A stretch of 64,000 nucleotides of DNA, from NCBI GenBank assembly GCA_023417655.1, contig JAEZFD010000061.1, forward strand, positions 22,723 to 86,722, written 5' to 3'. Under the pieces are notes generated by a model. It saw nothing but the letters and a program-made list of their open reading frames with translations, did no database searches and was not told where the DNA came from. Origin of the DNA: Planctomycetota bacterium. GTDB lineage: Bacteria > Planctomycetota > Planctomycetia > Planctomycetales > Planctomycetaceae. Positions 8,910 to 17,732 of the stretch are shown here, piece after piece. Position 1 is the stretch's first letter; each line of letters starts with the position of its first letter. Position numbers and translations under genes: made by a program.

Positions 8910-9689
8910 TTACTTCCTTCGGAGCACAAAGACCACGTCTTCCGTTTCCGGAGTGATCGTGATCACTTCGCGAATATCGTACACAAAATCGTGTAGTGCG
9001 ACGATCTCCCACTCAGGGACCTTCGCGAGTAATTCATCAAACTGCGCGGCTGTATAAGTGCGGTAATTCATCTCATCGATGAGTCGAGTGATCTTCGTCG
9101 GGGTATAGACATCGAAGGTCATCCCCAGAACTTCATTCCGGTTCTTCTTGTCGAGCTTCTTGCACCACATCGAAGAGTTCACCTGCAGATGTCCACGACG
9201 AGCCGTCCATTCTTCATGGTCGACACGAGTGCCGCGTGTCGGGGTCAAATGGAGCCCAAGGATATAGAGTCCGCCTTTTGTGATCGCGGCGGCCATACAG
9301 CGGAGGTGAGCCTCTGCGGCCTCATCACTCGACAGGTGCCGGAAGCTGTTGATGGTGTTAAAGCCGGCGTGAAACTTCTTCTTCACCTTGAAATCGGCCA
9401 TGTCACCGACTGTGACGCTCGCTGGGAATCCCCCTCGAACGAGGCGCTGATTGCAGTACTCAACAGCGTGCGGGTTCAGATCGTTTCCTGCCACTTCGTA
9501 ACCAGCTTTCGCGAGTCGGGCAATGAGCCGACCTGTCCCGCAGGCGGGTTCGAAAACTCGCTTCACTTCGCACTTCGCGTACTTCTGAAAACACTTCTTC
9601 AGGAAGCGAATCTCAGCCCCGGAGTCTGAACCGAACAGCAGGTCGTAATACTGGGGATAGTCGTAAAGATTCGCGGCTTGCTGTTCCAT
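8910..9689 (-). CDS. class I SAM-dependent methyltransferase
   Basis: A 259-residue protein with the Rossmann-fold SAM-binding motif I FEPACGTGRLIARL (about residues 46-59), followed by the acidic loop NDLNPHAVEYC and a motif-IV-like segment, NTINSFRHLSS. The substrate is not predictable. It stands alone on the minus strand between glyS and the phosphoesterase gene; an AT-rich inverted repeat fills the space toward glyS. The family call is secure from motif I. Confidence 0.85.
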   Translation of the reverse strand: MEQQAANLYDYPQYYDLLFGSDSGAEIRFLKKCFQKYAKCEVKRVFEPACGTGRLIARLAKAGYEVAGNDLNPHAVEYCNQRLVRGGFPASVTVGDMADFKVKKKFHAGFNTINSFRHLSSDEAAEAHLRCMAAAITKGGLYILGLHLTPTRGTRVDHEEWTARRGHLQVNSSMWCKKLDKKNRNEVLGMTFDVYTPTKITRLIDEMNYRTYTAAQFDELLAKVPEWEIVALHDFVYDIREVITITPETEDVVFVLRRK

Positions 9690-9801
9690 GGAACCGTGTT
9701 TTCAGAAATGCCTGCTGGATGTGATCAGTCAGGTGGGGGTAAACGTCAATAATGAAAAGAGAGCGTTCAGGACGTGTGGACAGTTGCAGCAAGCACGTCC
9801 G

Positions 9802-9884
9802 AATGAAATTCGAAATTCAAAATTTCAAATTCGAAACATTTTGATTCGTTTTGAATTTTTCGATTTCGTGCTTTGAATTTCATT
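9802..9884. repeat. AT-rich long imperfect inverted repeat
   Basis: Terminal arms AATGAAATTC (9802-9811) and GAATTTCATT (9875-9884) are exact complements. The inner parts also pair imperfectly over a further 25 bases or so, ending near AAATTCGAAAC. The block is much richer in A+T than its neighbours and sits downstream of the glyS stop. Confidence 0.7.
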
Positions 9885-9924
9885 GGGCTGCTTCGCAATT
9901 GTCCACACTCCATATGGCGGACAA

Positions 9925-11607
9925 CTACTTCGCGCTCGGGTGTTTCCACACAGCACGCAGGCGACGCTGGATCTCCGGTACGATCTCCGCGACAGGGATG
10001 CGAACCTGTTCCAGCGAGTCACGATCACGGATGGTCACAGTACCGGCGCTGAGAGTCTCGTTGTCGACCGTGATGCACCATGGAGTTCCGATCTCGTCCT
10101 GCCGACGATAGCGCTTGCCGATGGCAGCCTGCTCGTCATAGGTCGTGGCGATGCCAGCGTCACGCAGTTCGCGGTAGATCTCTTTCGCCTTCTCCGGCTG
10201 GCCGTCTTTCTTCACCAGTGGGAAGACAGCAACCTTGAGCGGAGCCAGACGTGGGTGGAACCGCATGACCACGCGAGTTTGCATGACTCCTTTGTCATCC
10301 GGCGCCTGATCTTCGTGATAGGCCTCGCAGATGAAGGCGAGGGTTGCTCGATCTGCCCCGGCCGATGGTTCGACGACGTGTGGGATGAACCGCTCACGGC
10401 TGACGTCGTCGAAGTAAGTGAGGTCTTTGCCAGAGCCACGCCATTTCGGCTGACCTTCGGCGTTGAGTTCAACTTCCAGCTTGCCGTCTGGACCGGTATG
10501 CAGTTTCCCTTCCATGTGAGACCGCAAATCGAAGTCTCCACGGTGGGCAATTCCCTCCAGCTCGCCGTACTCGTCGGCATTCAGGAACGGGAACTGGTAC
10601 TCGATGTCGGCGGTTCCGCAGGAATAGTGCGACAGCTCGTCGGACTCATGGTCACGCAGACGCAGGTGAGTTGGCCCGATCCCCATCTCGGTATACCAGG
10701 CAAAACGACGATTCCGCCAATAGGTGTACCACTGCTGCGATTCTTCAGGTCGGCAGAAGAATTCGATCTCCATCTGCTCGAATTCACGCGAGCGGAAGGT
10801 GAAGTTTCGCGGCGTGATTTCGTTCCGGAAGCTCTTTCCGATCTGGCAGATCCCGACTGGCAGCTTCACGCGATTGGAATCCATCACATTTTTGAAGTTG
10901 ACGAAGATCCCCTGTGCCGTTTCCGGACGGAGGAATGCCGCGTCGGCTTCTGTTCCCAGGGCTCCGAGAATCGTCTTGAACATCAGGTTGAAGTCGCGCG
11001 GAGCGGTCAGCGTGTTGACCTGCGTTGCCTCCGGTGCCAGAACCTGCGGGTAGCTCTCAACCGGGATGTTCGCGAGGCTCTGTGTCTCCCCGGTCCAGTT
11101 CAGCTTCTCTGCTTCTTTCGTCTTCAGACCCAAGAACTTCAAGGCCCGGCTCGTCAGGACTTCTTCGACAACGGTCGCGTCGGCCACAGCGGTGATGAAG
11201 TAACTCTGAGCGGGAGCGTCTCCCCGTTTGGCTTCGAGCCAGCGGCCGGTGACGTGATCGAGACGGTAGCGGCCCTTCGATTCCCGACAGTCGACCATCT
11301 TGTCGCAGAACAGGTCGAAGTGCCCACTCACTTTCCACACCTGCGGATGCATGATGATCGAGGTTTCGACACCGACCATCTGGTAGGAGCCGGGCGCACT
11401 TTGCGGTGGATCAAGTGGATCGTGCCGGGTGATCATGTCGTCCCACCAGGCATTGCGCACGTTCCGCTTCAACTCGGTTCCCAATGGGCCGTAGTCCCAG
11501 AAGCCGTTCTGGCCGCCGTAAATTTCCGAGTTCTGAAAGATAAAACCGCGGCGCTTGCACAGCGACACGATTTTGTCCATCAACGCCGAACGATCCTGAT
11601 CCGCCAT
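9925..11607 (-). CDS. glyS: glycyl-tRNA synthetase, archaeal/eukaryote-type single chain
   Basis: A 560-residue class II synthetase charging tRNA-Gly. This is the alpha2 form (often named glyQS or glyS), not the bacterial alpha2beta2 enzyme. Motifs visible include IYGGQNGFWDYGPLGTELKRN near the N-terminus, RPETAQGIFVNFKN, motif 2 FRNEITPRNFTFRSREFEQ, motif 3 EPSAGADRATLAFI and a C-terminal anticodon-binding domain (YRRQDEIGTPWCITVDNETL). Length and motif order fit the family. It is monocistronic with a 500-base upstream region. The gene symbol follows common usage. Confidence 0.95.
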   Translation of the reverse strand: MADQDRSALMDKIVSLCKRRGFIFQNSEIYGGQNGFWDYGPLGTELKRNVRNAWWDDMITRHDPLDPPQSAPGSYQMVGVETSIIMHPQVWKVSGHFDLFCDKMVDCRESKGRYRLDHVTGRWLEAKRGDAPAQSYFITAVADATVVEEVLTSRALKFLGLKTKEAEKLNWTGETQSLANIPVESYPQVLAPEATQVNTLTAPRDFNLMFKTILGALGTEADAAFLRPETAQGIFVNFKNVMDSNRVKLPVGICQIGKSFRNEITPRNFTFRSREFEQMEIEFFCRPEESQQWYTYWRNRRFAWYTEMGIGPTHLRLRDHESDELSHYSCGTADIEYQFPFLNADEYGELEGIAHRGDFDLRSHMEGKLHTGPDGKLEVELNAEGQPKWRGSGKDLTYFDDVSRERFIPHVVEPSAGADRATLAFICEAYHEDQAPDDKGVMQTRVVMRFHPRLAPLKVAVFPLVKKDGQPEKAKEIYRELRDAGIATTYDEQAAIGKRYRRQDEIGTPWCITVDNETLSAGTVTIRDRDSLEQVRIPVAEIVPEIQRRLRAVWKHPSAK

Positions 11608-12106
11608 AGTGAGGCCTTTTCCCGGTCACACTGAAAATGTTTGATTCCGCTCTCTCTGGTTTCGCTCCGAAGAAACCGGCGGAGATCCATGCGAAGTGTA
11701 GAGAATCAGGCCGGCAGCGTCGAATGGGCCCAGAGTTTGCATGTTTCCGTCAGAACCTCATCTCGAGGCCAGTCTCTCAGCGCTCACTTTCTCGAATCGG
11801 CCACCGAAACATCGGGGATTTGATGAAAGGGGAACCTCAGTTCCCGTGTCGACTGCATTGCGCGCTCGCTGTTTTCACAGGCATGTTTGCCTGAAAACCG
11901 GACAGATTCCATTCGCTAGCGGAGGAGTCGTGGAATTCCCGCAGTAAATCTGGCTCCATGAACTTCTCGTAAAAATTTGATTGCCTTCATCTACAGGTTG
12001 GGTACGCTGTCATCAACGTTCGTTGATGTCACGTGAAATAGAGTGGGTCCTATCGACGCTTCTGTCGTCGTTCTCTTCCTTTCTCTGACGAAGTTGAGGA
12101 GCTGTC
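11608..12106. other. divergent intergenic region between glyS and a DUF1559 gene
   Basis: No coding signal seen. Near 12011-12028 there is an inverted repeat with 8-bp arms CATCAACG / CGTTGATG around TT, about 80 bases before the DUF1559 start. It may be an operator or a leader hairpin. Promoters for both flanking genes must lie here. Confidence 0.5.
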
Positions 12107-13069
12107 ATGCATCAAAGGCATCGAGGCTTTACTCTGATTGAACTGCTCGTTGTGATTGCCATCATCGCAGTTCTGATTGCCCTGCTGCTCCCTGCTGTCC
12201 AGCAGGCTCGTGAAGCGGCCCGTCGATCGCAATGTAAAAATAATATGAAGCAGATGGGGCTTGCGCTTCATAATTATCACGACGCGTTTAGTGTCTTTCC
12301 GCCGGGCTGGATTGTTCCAGGCTATAAAACGTGTTCTGGCGTCGACGTGCCGAGTAATGATCATCGTTATGTCGCTCATAATCCCGGGTGGGGGCTTTAT
12401 CTCACTCCTTTTCTTGATCTGGCCAACATCTATAACAAGGTCACCTTCTCGCACAAAATGGGCTGCTGGGACGGAGGCGGCTTTGTCACGGGAGCGGGGT
12501 CGGGTTTATTGACCGCTCCAAGTACTTCAAGCGTCCTTGCTCGACCACTGAGTATTTATATGTGCCCGAGCGATGCGCAGCCGTGGGAAACACCGTCGAT
12601 CGGGAACTACGGGCGTTCCAGTTATGTTGTCAGTCGTGGAAATGAAAATATGCACGGCCAGACGAGCAAAATGACCGAGAGTCCTGGCGTGTTCTATACG
12701 AATTCCCGGACGCAGGCTCGCGATATCACCGACGGCATGAGCAATACCTTCGCCATCGGAGAAGTGAGCGATCTGCAGTACACCGATGTCGACAGTTCCA
12801 CTGTCTATGAAAATGGAGCGGTCTGGGCCGGGTGTCGAATTCACAAGACTGACGATTTGCTGTCACGGACTGTTTACCGGACCCGCCCGCTCAACCGCAG
12901 TACACCTATTAAAATCAGTGATTCAGACGGCTTTGGCAGTCGCCATACTGGCGGAGCCCACTTCCTGTATTGTGACGGCGCGGTGCGATTCGTCAGCGAG
13001 AATATCGACATTGTGACTTACGGAAATCTCGGAGACCGGGCGGACGGAAAGGTTCTCGGGGAATATTAA
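12107..13069 (+). CDS. DUF1559 protein with prepilin-type N-terminus
   Basis: A 320-residue protein with the type IV prepilin motif (RGFTLIELLVVIAIIAVLIALLLP, a cleavage/methylation signal at residues 5-28), then QQAREAARRSQCKNNMKQMGLALHNYHD. This is the standard start of the planctomycete DUF1559 (SBP_bac_10) family. The C-terminal HTGGAHFLYCDGAVRFVSENID completes the domain. GAGGAG precedes the ATG. These proteins are thought to be exported pseudopilin-like envelope proteins, but their function is unproven. A small lipoprotein gene follows by 136 bases, a recurrent pairing also seen at 60-61.6 kb. Confidence 0.92.
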   Translation: MHQRHRGFTLIELLVVIAIIAVLIALLLPAVQQAREAARRSQCKNNMKQMGLALHNYHDAFSVFPPGWIVPGYKTCSGVDVPSNDHRYVAHNPGWGLYLTPFLDLANIYNKVTFSHKMGCWDGGGFVTGAGSGLLTAPSTSSVLARPLSIYMCPSDAQPWETPSIGNYGRSSYVVSRGNENMHGQTSKMTESPGVFYTNSRTQARDITDGMSNTFAIGEVSDLQYTDVDSSTVYENGAVWAGCRIHKTDDLLSRTVYRTRPLNRSTPIKISDSDGFGSRHTGGAHFLYCDGAVRFVSENIDIVTYGNLGDRADGKVLGEY

Positions 13070-13205
13070 TCAGCTCAACGTGCATCAGCGGTTTCGTTCC
13101 GACCCGACCAGCTGGGCAATTGAATGGGACCTGCTTTTGACATTCCTTGTCTGTGTTCAACGTCAGGAATGACGGCTTCCAGCAGTCTGATTGGGATCAT
13201 TTCTC

Positions 13206-13673
13206 ATGCGGGAATTCCTCCACTTTTCCGGCCAGCGGTCGGGCATCCGTCATCTTATCGGCGCCCCATTGGGACTCCTCTCCGCAGCTCTCTTTCTGTC
13301 GGGGTGCGGTGCCTCGAATGAGGGGCCACGCCAGTATGCGGTCAGCGGCGAAGTGGAATATGACGGTCAGCCACTCAAGCTGGGACGTGTCACTTTCGTC
13401 CCTGACAGTGAGCGAGGCAACTCCGGTCCCCCGGGGTATGCCGTCGTCCAGGAAGGGCGGTTCGATACAGGTTCTCTCGGGGGGAAACATTCCGTTTCCG
13501 GGCCGATCAAAGTCCTTATTACCGGCTACGGAGAACCGGACGCCAACGGGAACTATCCTGAGGAGCCGATCTTCACCGACTATGCGATTCCCCAAGAGAT
13601 CAGCGACAATCAGCGAAAGACGGCGCTGACTCTGCAGGTTCCCAAGGTCCCTGAAAAGAAGAAGCGGAAGTAG
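13206..13673 (+). CDS. small lipoprotein, DUF1559-associated
   Basis: A 155-residue protein if started at ATG 13206; an in-frame TTG at 13191 gives five more residues and is less likely. The lipobox LSGC puts the lipidated Cys at residue 34. The mature part begins with a beta-rich motif, YAVSGEVEYDGQPLKLGRVTFVPD, which resembles carboxypeptidase-regulatory-like folds. The same motif (VQGHVTLDGQPLDRATVTFQPA) is in the lipoprotein at 59991-60458, which also sits next to a DUF1559 gene. The C-terminus is Lys-rich. Function unknown. Confidence 0.82.
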   Translation: MREFLHFSGQRSGIRHLIGAPLGLLSAALFLSGCGASNEGPRQYAVSGEVEYDGQPLKLGRVTFVPDSERGNSGPPGYAVVQEGRFDTGSLGGKHSVSGPIKVLITGYGEPDANGNYPEEPIFTDYAIPQEISDNQRKTALTLQVPKVPEKKKRK

Positions 13674-13801
13674 GAATCGTTTTCGCCTCCGCCGGCTTTA
13701 GTGGTTGGGGCGACTACTGCGTACTCAGAATCTGTCGGCTGAATCCACTTAGAATTATTCGGGACGGAATTCTCTGGCGGGGGCGTCGCTTGCAAACGAA
13801 A

Positions 13802-13830
13802 GAAGCCCGTCCTGAGACAGGACGGGCTTC
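13802..13830 (-). terminator. stem-loop terminator of the DUF1559 gene
   Basis: Perfect 13-bp arms GAAGCCCGTCCTG / CAGGACGGGCTTC with a 3-base loop. On the minus strand it is followed by a T-rich tail (TTCGTTT), so it most likely ends the gene at 13868-14953. Confidence 0.8.
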
Positions 13831-13867
13831 CGAAATTTGATCTCCAGGTAAATTAACCGGGGATGGC

Positions 13868-14953
13868 TTAGAACTCAGGCACTGGCTGGCCGTCACGGAT
13901 GGCGATCAGCAGTTCAAAGGTGCTGTTGCTTTGAACCCCAGAATCCAGGACGTGGGCAATGTTTTCGCCGATCAGGCGGACAGAACCGTCGCCCATCAGG
14001 AACTGAGCACCGCCGGTGTGGCTGCTGCTGAATCCGTCCGATGCGACTTCGGTGGTTCCGTTTCCTTCGTTGATGCGGAAAGCGGCGCCTCCGAGGACAT
14101 CAGATGCGGCAGTTCGGTTGTTTGCAGCGAGTGGTGAGCGAGCACCTCCTGCGCCTCCAGCTGCCGTGTTAGAAGCAGTGTAAGTTGCGGCTGCAGTTGC
14201 AATGAAACTGTTAGCAGCTGAGGCTAAAAGTGCGTTTCCTGAATAAGGATTCGAATCTTTGACCTTCCAAGCTCGTTCACCGATAAAGACGGTGTTACTG
14301 CTGCCGTCGGTGAGATCGCGAAGCGAAATGCTGCTGTTACGGAAGAATGATCCGGTTGGTCCAGATTTGCCGTCGACTGGGCTGAATGTACCATTCTTGT
14401 CGCCAGCGACATGCCAGTTGCCGTTCACGGCGACATAGGCGCTCGTAGCGATTTCAAGTCCGCCGTTGCTTGCAGCGCCCACTTTTCGGAATGAATTCGT
14501 CGAAGGAGCGGTGTCAGATGGGCAGAGCAAGGCTTGGAGTGGAGTCTTCAGAGCGTTCTGGCGGTTCAACCGCACAGAGTCGGAAGTGGCCCCGGTGGCA
14601 ATATCGTCTCCGCCAATGTTCCCGACAGAAAGCAGGTTGAACACTGGGGCCTGATCCAGGTATGGGAGGAGCATGGCGCCCCAGCTCCAAGCACTGTACT
14701 GGCTGGTTGTGTTCGGGCGAGCGCTCCCCACCTGAGTGTATGTATCAACATACCCGGGTGGGAATTTGTTAAACACGTCGTGGTAGTTATGCATGGCCAA
14801 TCCCAACTGCTTGAGATTGTTCTTGCACTGTGAACGACGAGCGGCCTCACGAGCCTGCTGAACTGCAGGCAGCAACAATGCGATCAAAACGGCAATGATG
14901 GCAATCACCACCAGCAGCTCGATCAGGGTAAACCCTCGACGCAACATCTTCAT
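13868..14953 (-). CDS. DUF1559 protein with prepilin-type N-terminus
   Basis: A 361-residue protein. The frame is open to 15040, but the conserved start is MKMLRRGFTLIELLVVIAI; ATG 14953 is preceded by GGAG at a good distance. After the prepilin helix come QQAREAARRSQCKNNLKQLGLAMHNYHD and the long beta-rich domain, ending with SSSHTGGAQFLMGDGSVRLIGENI. The middle carries an Ala/Thr/Asn-rich stretch (about residues 230-275) not seen in the other two copies. The leader contains two strong hairpins, listed separately. The function of the family is unknown; export as a pseudopilin is inferred from the N-terminus. Confidence 0.92.
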   Translation of the reverse strand: MKMLRRGFTLIELLVVIAIIAVLIALLLPAVQQAREAARRSQCKNNLKQLGLAMHNYHDVFNKFPPGYVDTYTQVGSARPNTTSQYSAWSWGAMLLPYLDQAPVFNLLSVGNIGGDDIATGATSDSVRLNRQNALKTPLQALLCPSDTAPSTNSFRKVGAASNGGLEIATSAYVAVNGNWHVAGDKNGTFSPVDGKSGPTGSFFRNSSISLRDLTDGSSNTVFIGERAWKVKDSNPYSGNALLASAANSFIATAAATYTASNTAAGGAGGARSPLAANNRTAASDVLGGAAFRINEGNGTTEVASDGFSSSHTGGAQFLMGDGSVRLIGENIAHVLDSGVQSNSTFELLIAIRDGQPVPEF

Positions 14954-14987
14954 GGAAATACTCCAGCCCCGCCAAAAAATGATGAAC

Positions 14988-15008
14988 CACGAAAGGACAT
15001 CTTTCGTG
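14988..15008 (-). promoter_or_regulatory. leader hairpin close to DUF1559 start
   Basis: Arms CACGAAAG / CTTTCGTG (8 bp) with a 5-base loop. On the minus strand a run of six T follows nine bases after the stem (at 14975-14980). The ATG lies 34 bases from the stem, so this looks like a possible attenuator or the end of a short upstream transcript. Confidence 0.45.
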
Positions 15009-15069
15009 AAAACCCCAGAAATGAGAACCAGCTCAAGCATCCCCCGGCGTGGACGGCTTCAAATGCATT

Positions 15070-15089
15070 CCCGAAGAGAAATCTTCGGG
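15070..15089. promoter_or_regulatory. GAAA-tetraloop hairpin in leader of DUF1559 gene
   Basis: Perfect 8-bp arms CCCGAAGA / TCTTCGGG around GAAA read on the plus strand (TTTC on the minus strand). It lies 117 bases upstream of the DUF1559 start. Confidence 0.45.
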
Positions 15090-15578
15090 GGCCCATCGAT
15101 GCAAATGATGGAGCGTGTCCTTATGCCCCTGACTCATTGGGTGCCTGATTATCAGTGATTTTCCTGCAAAGTCAAGAAATTCGCCGCGCTATAAACGAAT
15201 TTCGGTTGCGGTCATCAACTGATGAAATCTCAAATTTGCGAAGAATGCCCGTACACTCGCATGAATCAGACCACCTCGATGGGTGATTGTCAAACCTATT
15301 CATCAAGAGACTCAAATTGGACGTTTTTTCAATCCGAAATCGTTCTTTCGACAGCTCTGACTGCAGGTTTTTTGCTGCTCACAAGGAGAGTACGCCTGAA
15401 AGCGTTGAGGCGTTGGAAAGGAAAATGAATCACGTCGTAGGCGATAGAAGTCAGGTATTGTGCACCTGGTGTCGCCGCAAGCAAGCGTGGCATTTTAGAG
15501 CGGAGTACTTATCGGTAATTGCTTATTCAGGTTGTTGTGTAATTAAGTGTTAACAATGCGTTAAGAGGTCGTTGCTGA

Positions 15579-17342
15579 TTAAGGGGTCAATTGGATTGCC
15601 ACCATGCGTTTGGCTCGAATGTGGTCCCGACCCAATGCCGGATCATGGTCTCGCTCTCCGACGAGTCCTACTGGCTTTCCGACCCATTCTTCAGCTTGGA
15701 CGCCTGGTTGAGGTGTGACGTAGGCCAGTAATCTCCCGTCCGGAGCGATCAGAGCGAATCCTGGGAAGCTGGCCGGACCCTGCATCCGCTGCAGGACCCC
15801 GGCCCCGATGAGTTCAGGTGCTGGATGTTCTCCAGCTCCGGGGGCAGGCATCCCCATTGGGGAGCCTTGATGAGGCCCCTCCAATTGATGTGGCATCGCC
15901 ATGTGAGGTGCGGACATCTGGGGGGCTGCCATTGGGTGGTGCATTGGATACTGAGTCGGTATTCCAGCCATCTGGTGAGGCTGACCGGCAGGCGTCGGAC
16001 CGGTCATCGGCTGAGCAGGAAAGTTCTGCCCGGGGAGATTCCTCCCTGCCATCTGAGGCAACTGCTGCATCGGGCCGTTCGGCTGCGGGAACATGAGTGG
16101 GGCATTCCCAGTGGCGGGGGTGTTCATGGGCATTTCGAATCCCTGAGTCGTCATCCCCTGCTGGAAATCGTTTGTCGGCGTTTCTGCCATCATTCCCTGT
16201 TCTCCACCTGCCTCGAACATTGCGGTTTCTACAGGGGAACGCTGTTGTGCGAGTAAAGCGGCATCCCGTTCGGCGGTTTCCGCGGAAACACGAACGAAAC
16301 TTTGGTAACGGTTTCCAATGATCTGGCGTTGCTGGGCGACTTCGATGCGGCTCTGGATCAGTGGGCGGAAGCTCTCCGGTGCATCTTCAGCCAGTTCTCG
16401 ATATCGCTGGACGACGTCATCGAGTTTCCACTCGCGAGGGTCACGCTGCACAATGTTCTTGTATTCCTGATCAACGGCATCCAGGCGGGAGAAGTCGAAT
16501 CGAGGAGTCAGCTGAGCCACAGAGCCAGCCACAGGGCCAGCGGGAGCGCCGGGCATGGGGGTGGGGGCGTGCGCTGGTTCGGCTCGTTCCAGAATGACGG
16601 CATCTGGATTCGCGGACGCGATCTGCTGAGGACGCGGGGCTTTCAGGACAGGGCCTGCCAGTGGGGCGGCAATCGGGCCGGCAAACTGGAGTTGTTCGCG
16701 TGGAGGTTCAGTCACCGCGGCGACGACAGGAGCTTTCCCTTCCTGAGCCAGTCGCTTTTTCTGTTGAGGCGGAATCTGGTAAGGATCAGCGGTCATCGTC
16801 AGTTGAACCTGCTGACTCTGGGGAACCAGTGATTCCCCTTTCACCCAGCGGAATTCCTGGGGAGGAGGGGCGATCTTCAGCATTGCGACAGTCCCTTGTG
16901 GGGTGTGCAACTTTTTCTCTCCCAGAATGGTCACTTCGTCGCCATTCGACAGCTGGCGACCGAAGAACCCATGGTCGTCGGAGACCTGGCTACCGATTCG
17001 AACGACCGCCCGGGCGGATGGACCTGCATCAGGGTCGACGGTGACAACGCCTCGATTTCCGCCTTTGCGCTCAACGAAGCTGGCCTCAATCCAACTGAAA
17101 CTCCCTGAAGGTGGCGCAATCATGTACCACCCGCCGCGGTCATGACGGTGTACGGTCAGCACGTCATTCTGTTTCGCGATACCGGTGACGTAAAATTGCT
17201 GCCCCGGTCCACATCGGACTTCCGCTTCTGCGGTTGCGACCGTGGCGGTGTACGGGAACTGGTGATCAGCGGCGTGGGATGACGATGCAGCGGTGCTCAG
17301 GCCGAGAAAAGCCAGAGTCAATGCCAATGACGCTCGCACCAT
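15579..17342 (-). CDS. exported SH3-domain protein with Pro/Gln/Met-rich region
   Basis: A 587-residue protein with a Sec signal peptide (cleavage near SHA-A, residue 24). A bacterial SH3-like domain spans about residues 30-95 (VRCGPGQQFYVTGIAKQNDVLTVHR...WYMIAPP) and a second SH3-like repeat about 98-170. After a helical region comes a low-complexity stretch rich in Pro, Met, Gln and Gly (about 400-500). The conserved C-terminal block GRLLAYVTPQPGVQAEEWVGKPVGLVGER is also SH3-like. Bacterial SH3 domains often bind peptidoglycan or surface ligands. No catalytic domain is visible. I infer an envelope or surface role. Confidence 0.75.
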   Translation of the reverse strand: MVRASLALTLAFLGLSTAASSSHAADHQFPYTATVATAEAEVRCGPGQQFYVTGIAKQNDVLTVHRHDRGGWYMIAPPSGSFSWIEASFVERKGGNRGVVTVDPDAGPSARAVVRIGSQVSDDHGFFGRQLSNGDEVTILGEKKLHTPQGTVAMLKIAPPPQEFRWVKGESLVPQSQQVQLTMTADPYQIPPQQKKRLAQEGKAPVVAAVTEPPREQLQFAGPIAAPLAGPVLKAPRPQQIASANPDAVILERAEPAHAPTPMPGAPAGPVAGSVAQLTPRFDFSRLDAVDQEYKNIVQRDPREWKLDDVVQRYRELAEDAPESFRPLIQSRIEVAQQRQIIGNRYQSFVRVSAETAERDAALLAQQRSPVETAMFEAGGEQGMMAETPTNDFQQGMTTQGFEMPMNTPATGNAPLMFPQPNGPMQQLPQMAGRNLPGQNFPAQPMTGPTPAGQPHQMAGIPTQYPMHHPMAAPQMSAPHMAMPHQLEGPHQGSPMGMPAPGAGEHPAPELIGAGVLQRMQGPASFPGFALIAPDGRLLAYVTPQPGVQAEEWVGKPVGLVGERDHDPALGRDHIRAKRMVAIQLTP

Positions 17343-17732
17343 GATGTTGCGCTCCTGGACGGATCAGTTCCGGGTCGTGTCGAAATGCAGGGGGGAACTC
17401 GGGGTGAATTCAGCCTGAAGTGACGGTTCCCGATTCCTGACGATTCAAAGACAGGCGGGGCCTGAGCAAGAAATCGCGAGAACTGGGAGAATTTAGGACT
17501 GGGATGTGGGGGATCTGGAAATCGTCTCGCGGTGTTATTTTGGGGAAAATGAAAATATCGCGAGATTTTGATTCAAGTTTTGAGATGTTGCTGGCGAGAA
17601 TTCGGGTCTTATCTCAATTCGCCGGTTGACTGCAAGACGATATTCTTCAGATTGCCACTCGCTGGGGCGGGCGAGTGCCCAGCCAGCATGCGTGTCTTTT
17701 TATCTCTATTCCTTCTTTATGAAGTTTCAGCC
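17343..17732. other. divergent promoter region between the SH3 gene and queC
   Basis: No coding signal. The nonamer ATCGCGAGA occurs twice (17473-17481 and 17557-17565) with a related TCTCGCGG at 17525. These could be operator half-sites, but there are only two full copies. I found no preQ1 riboswitch pattern before queC. Confidence 0.4.

Larger units (their letters stand above)
14954..15578. other. intergenic region with structured leader of the DUF1559 gene
   Basis: No gene is seen in these 625 bases. Its first 140 bases upstream of the DUF1559 start hold two perfect hairpins (14988-15008 and 15070-15089). The rest, toward the SH3 gene, shows no motif I can name. Confidence 0.5.

Noticed and set aside
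9883..11634. Long plus-strand open frame opposite glyS
   Set aside because: Antisense shadow of the glycyl-tRNA synthetase gene; no family-like sequence and no start context.
17343..17732. preQ1 riboswitch before queC
   Set aside because: No preQ1-like pseudoknot pattern or conserved A-rich tail could be found; only short TCGCGA-type repeats.
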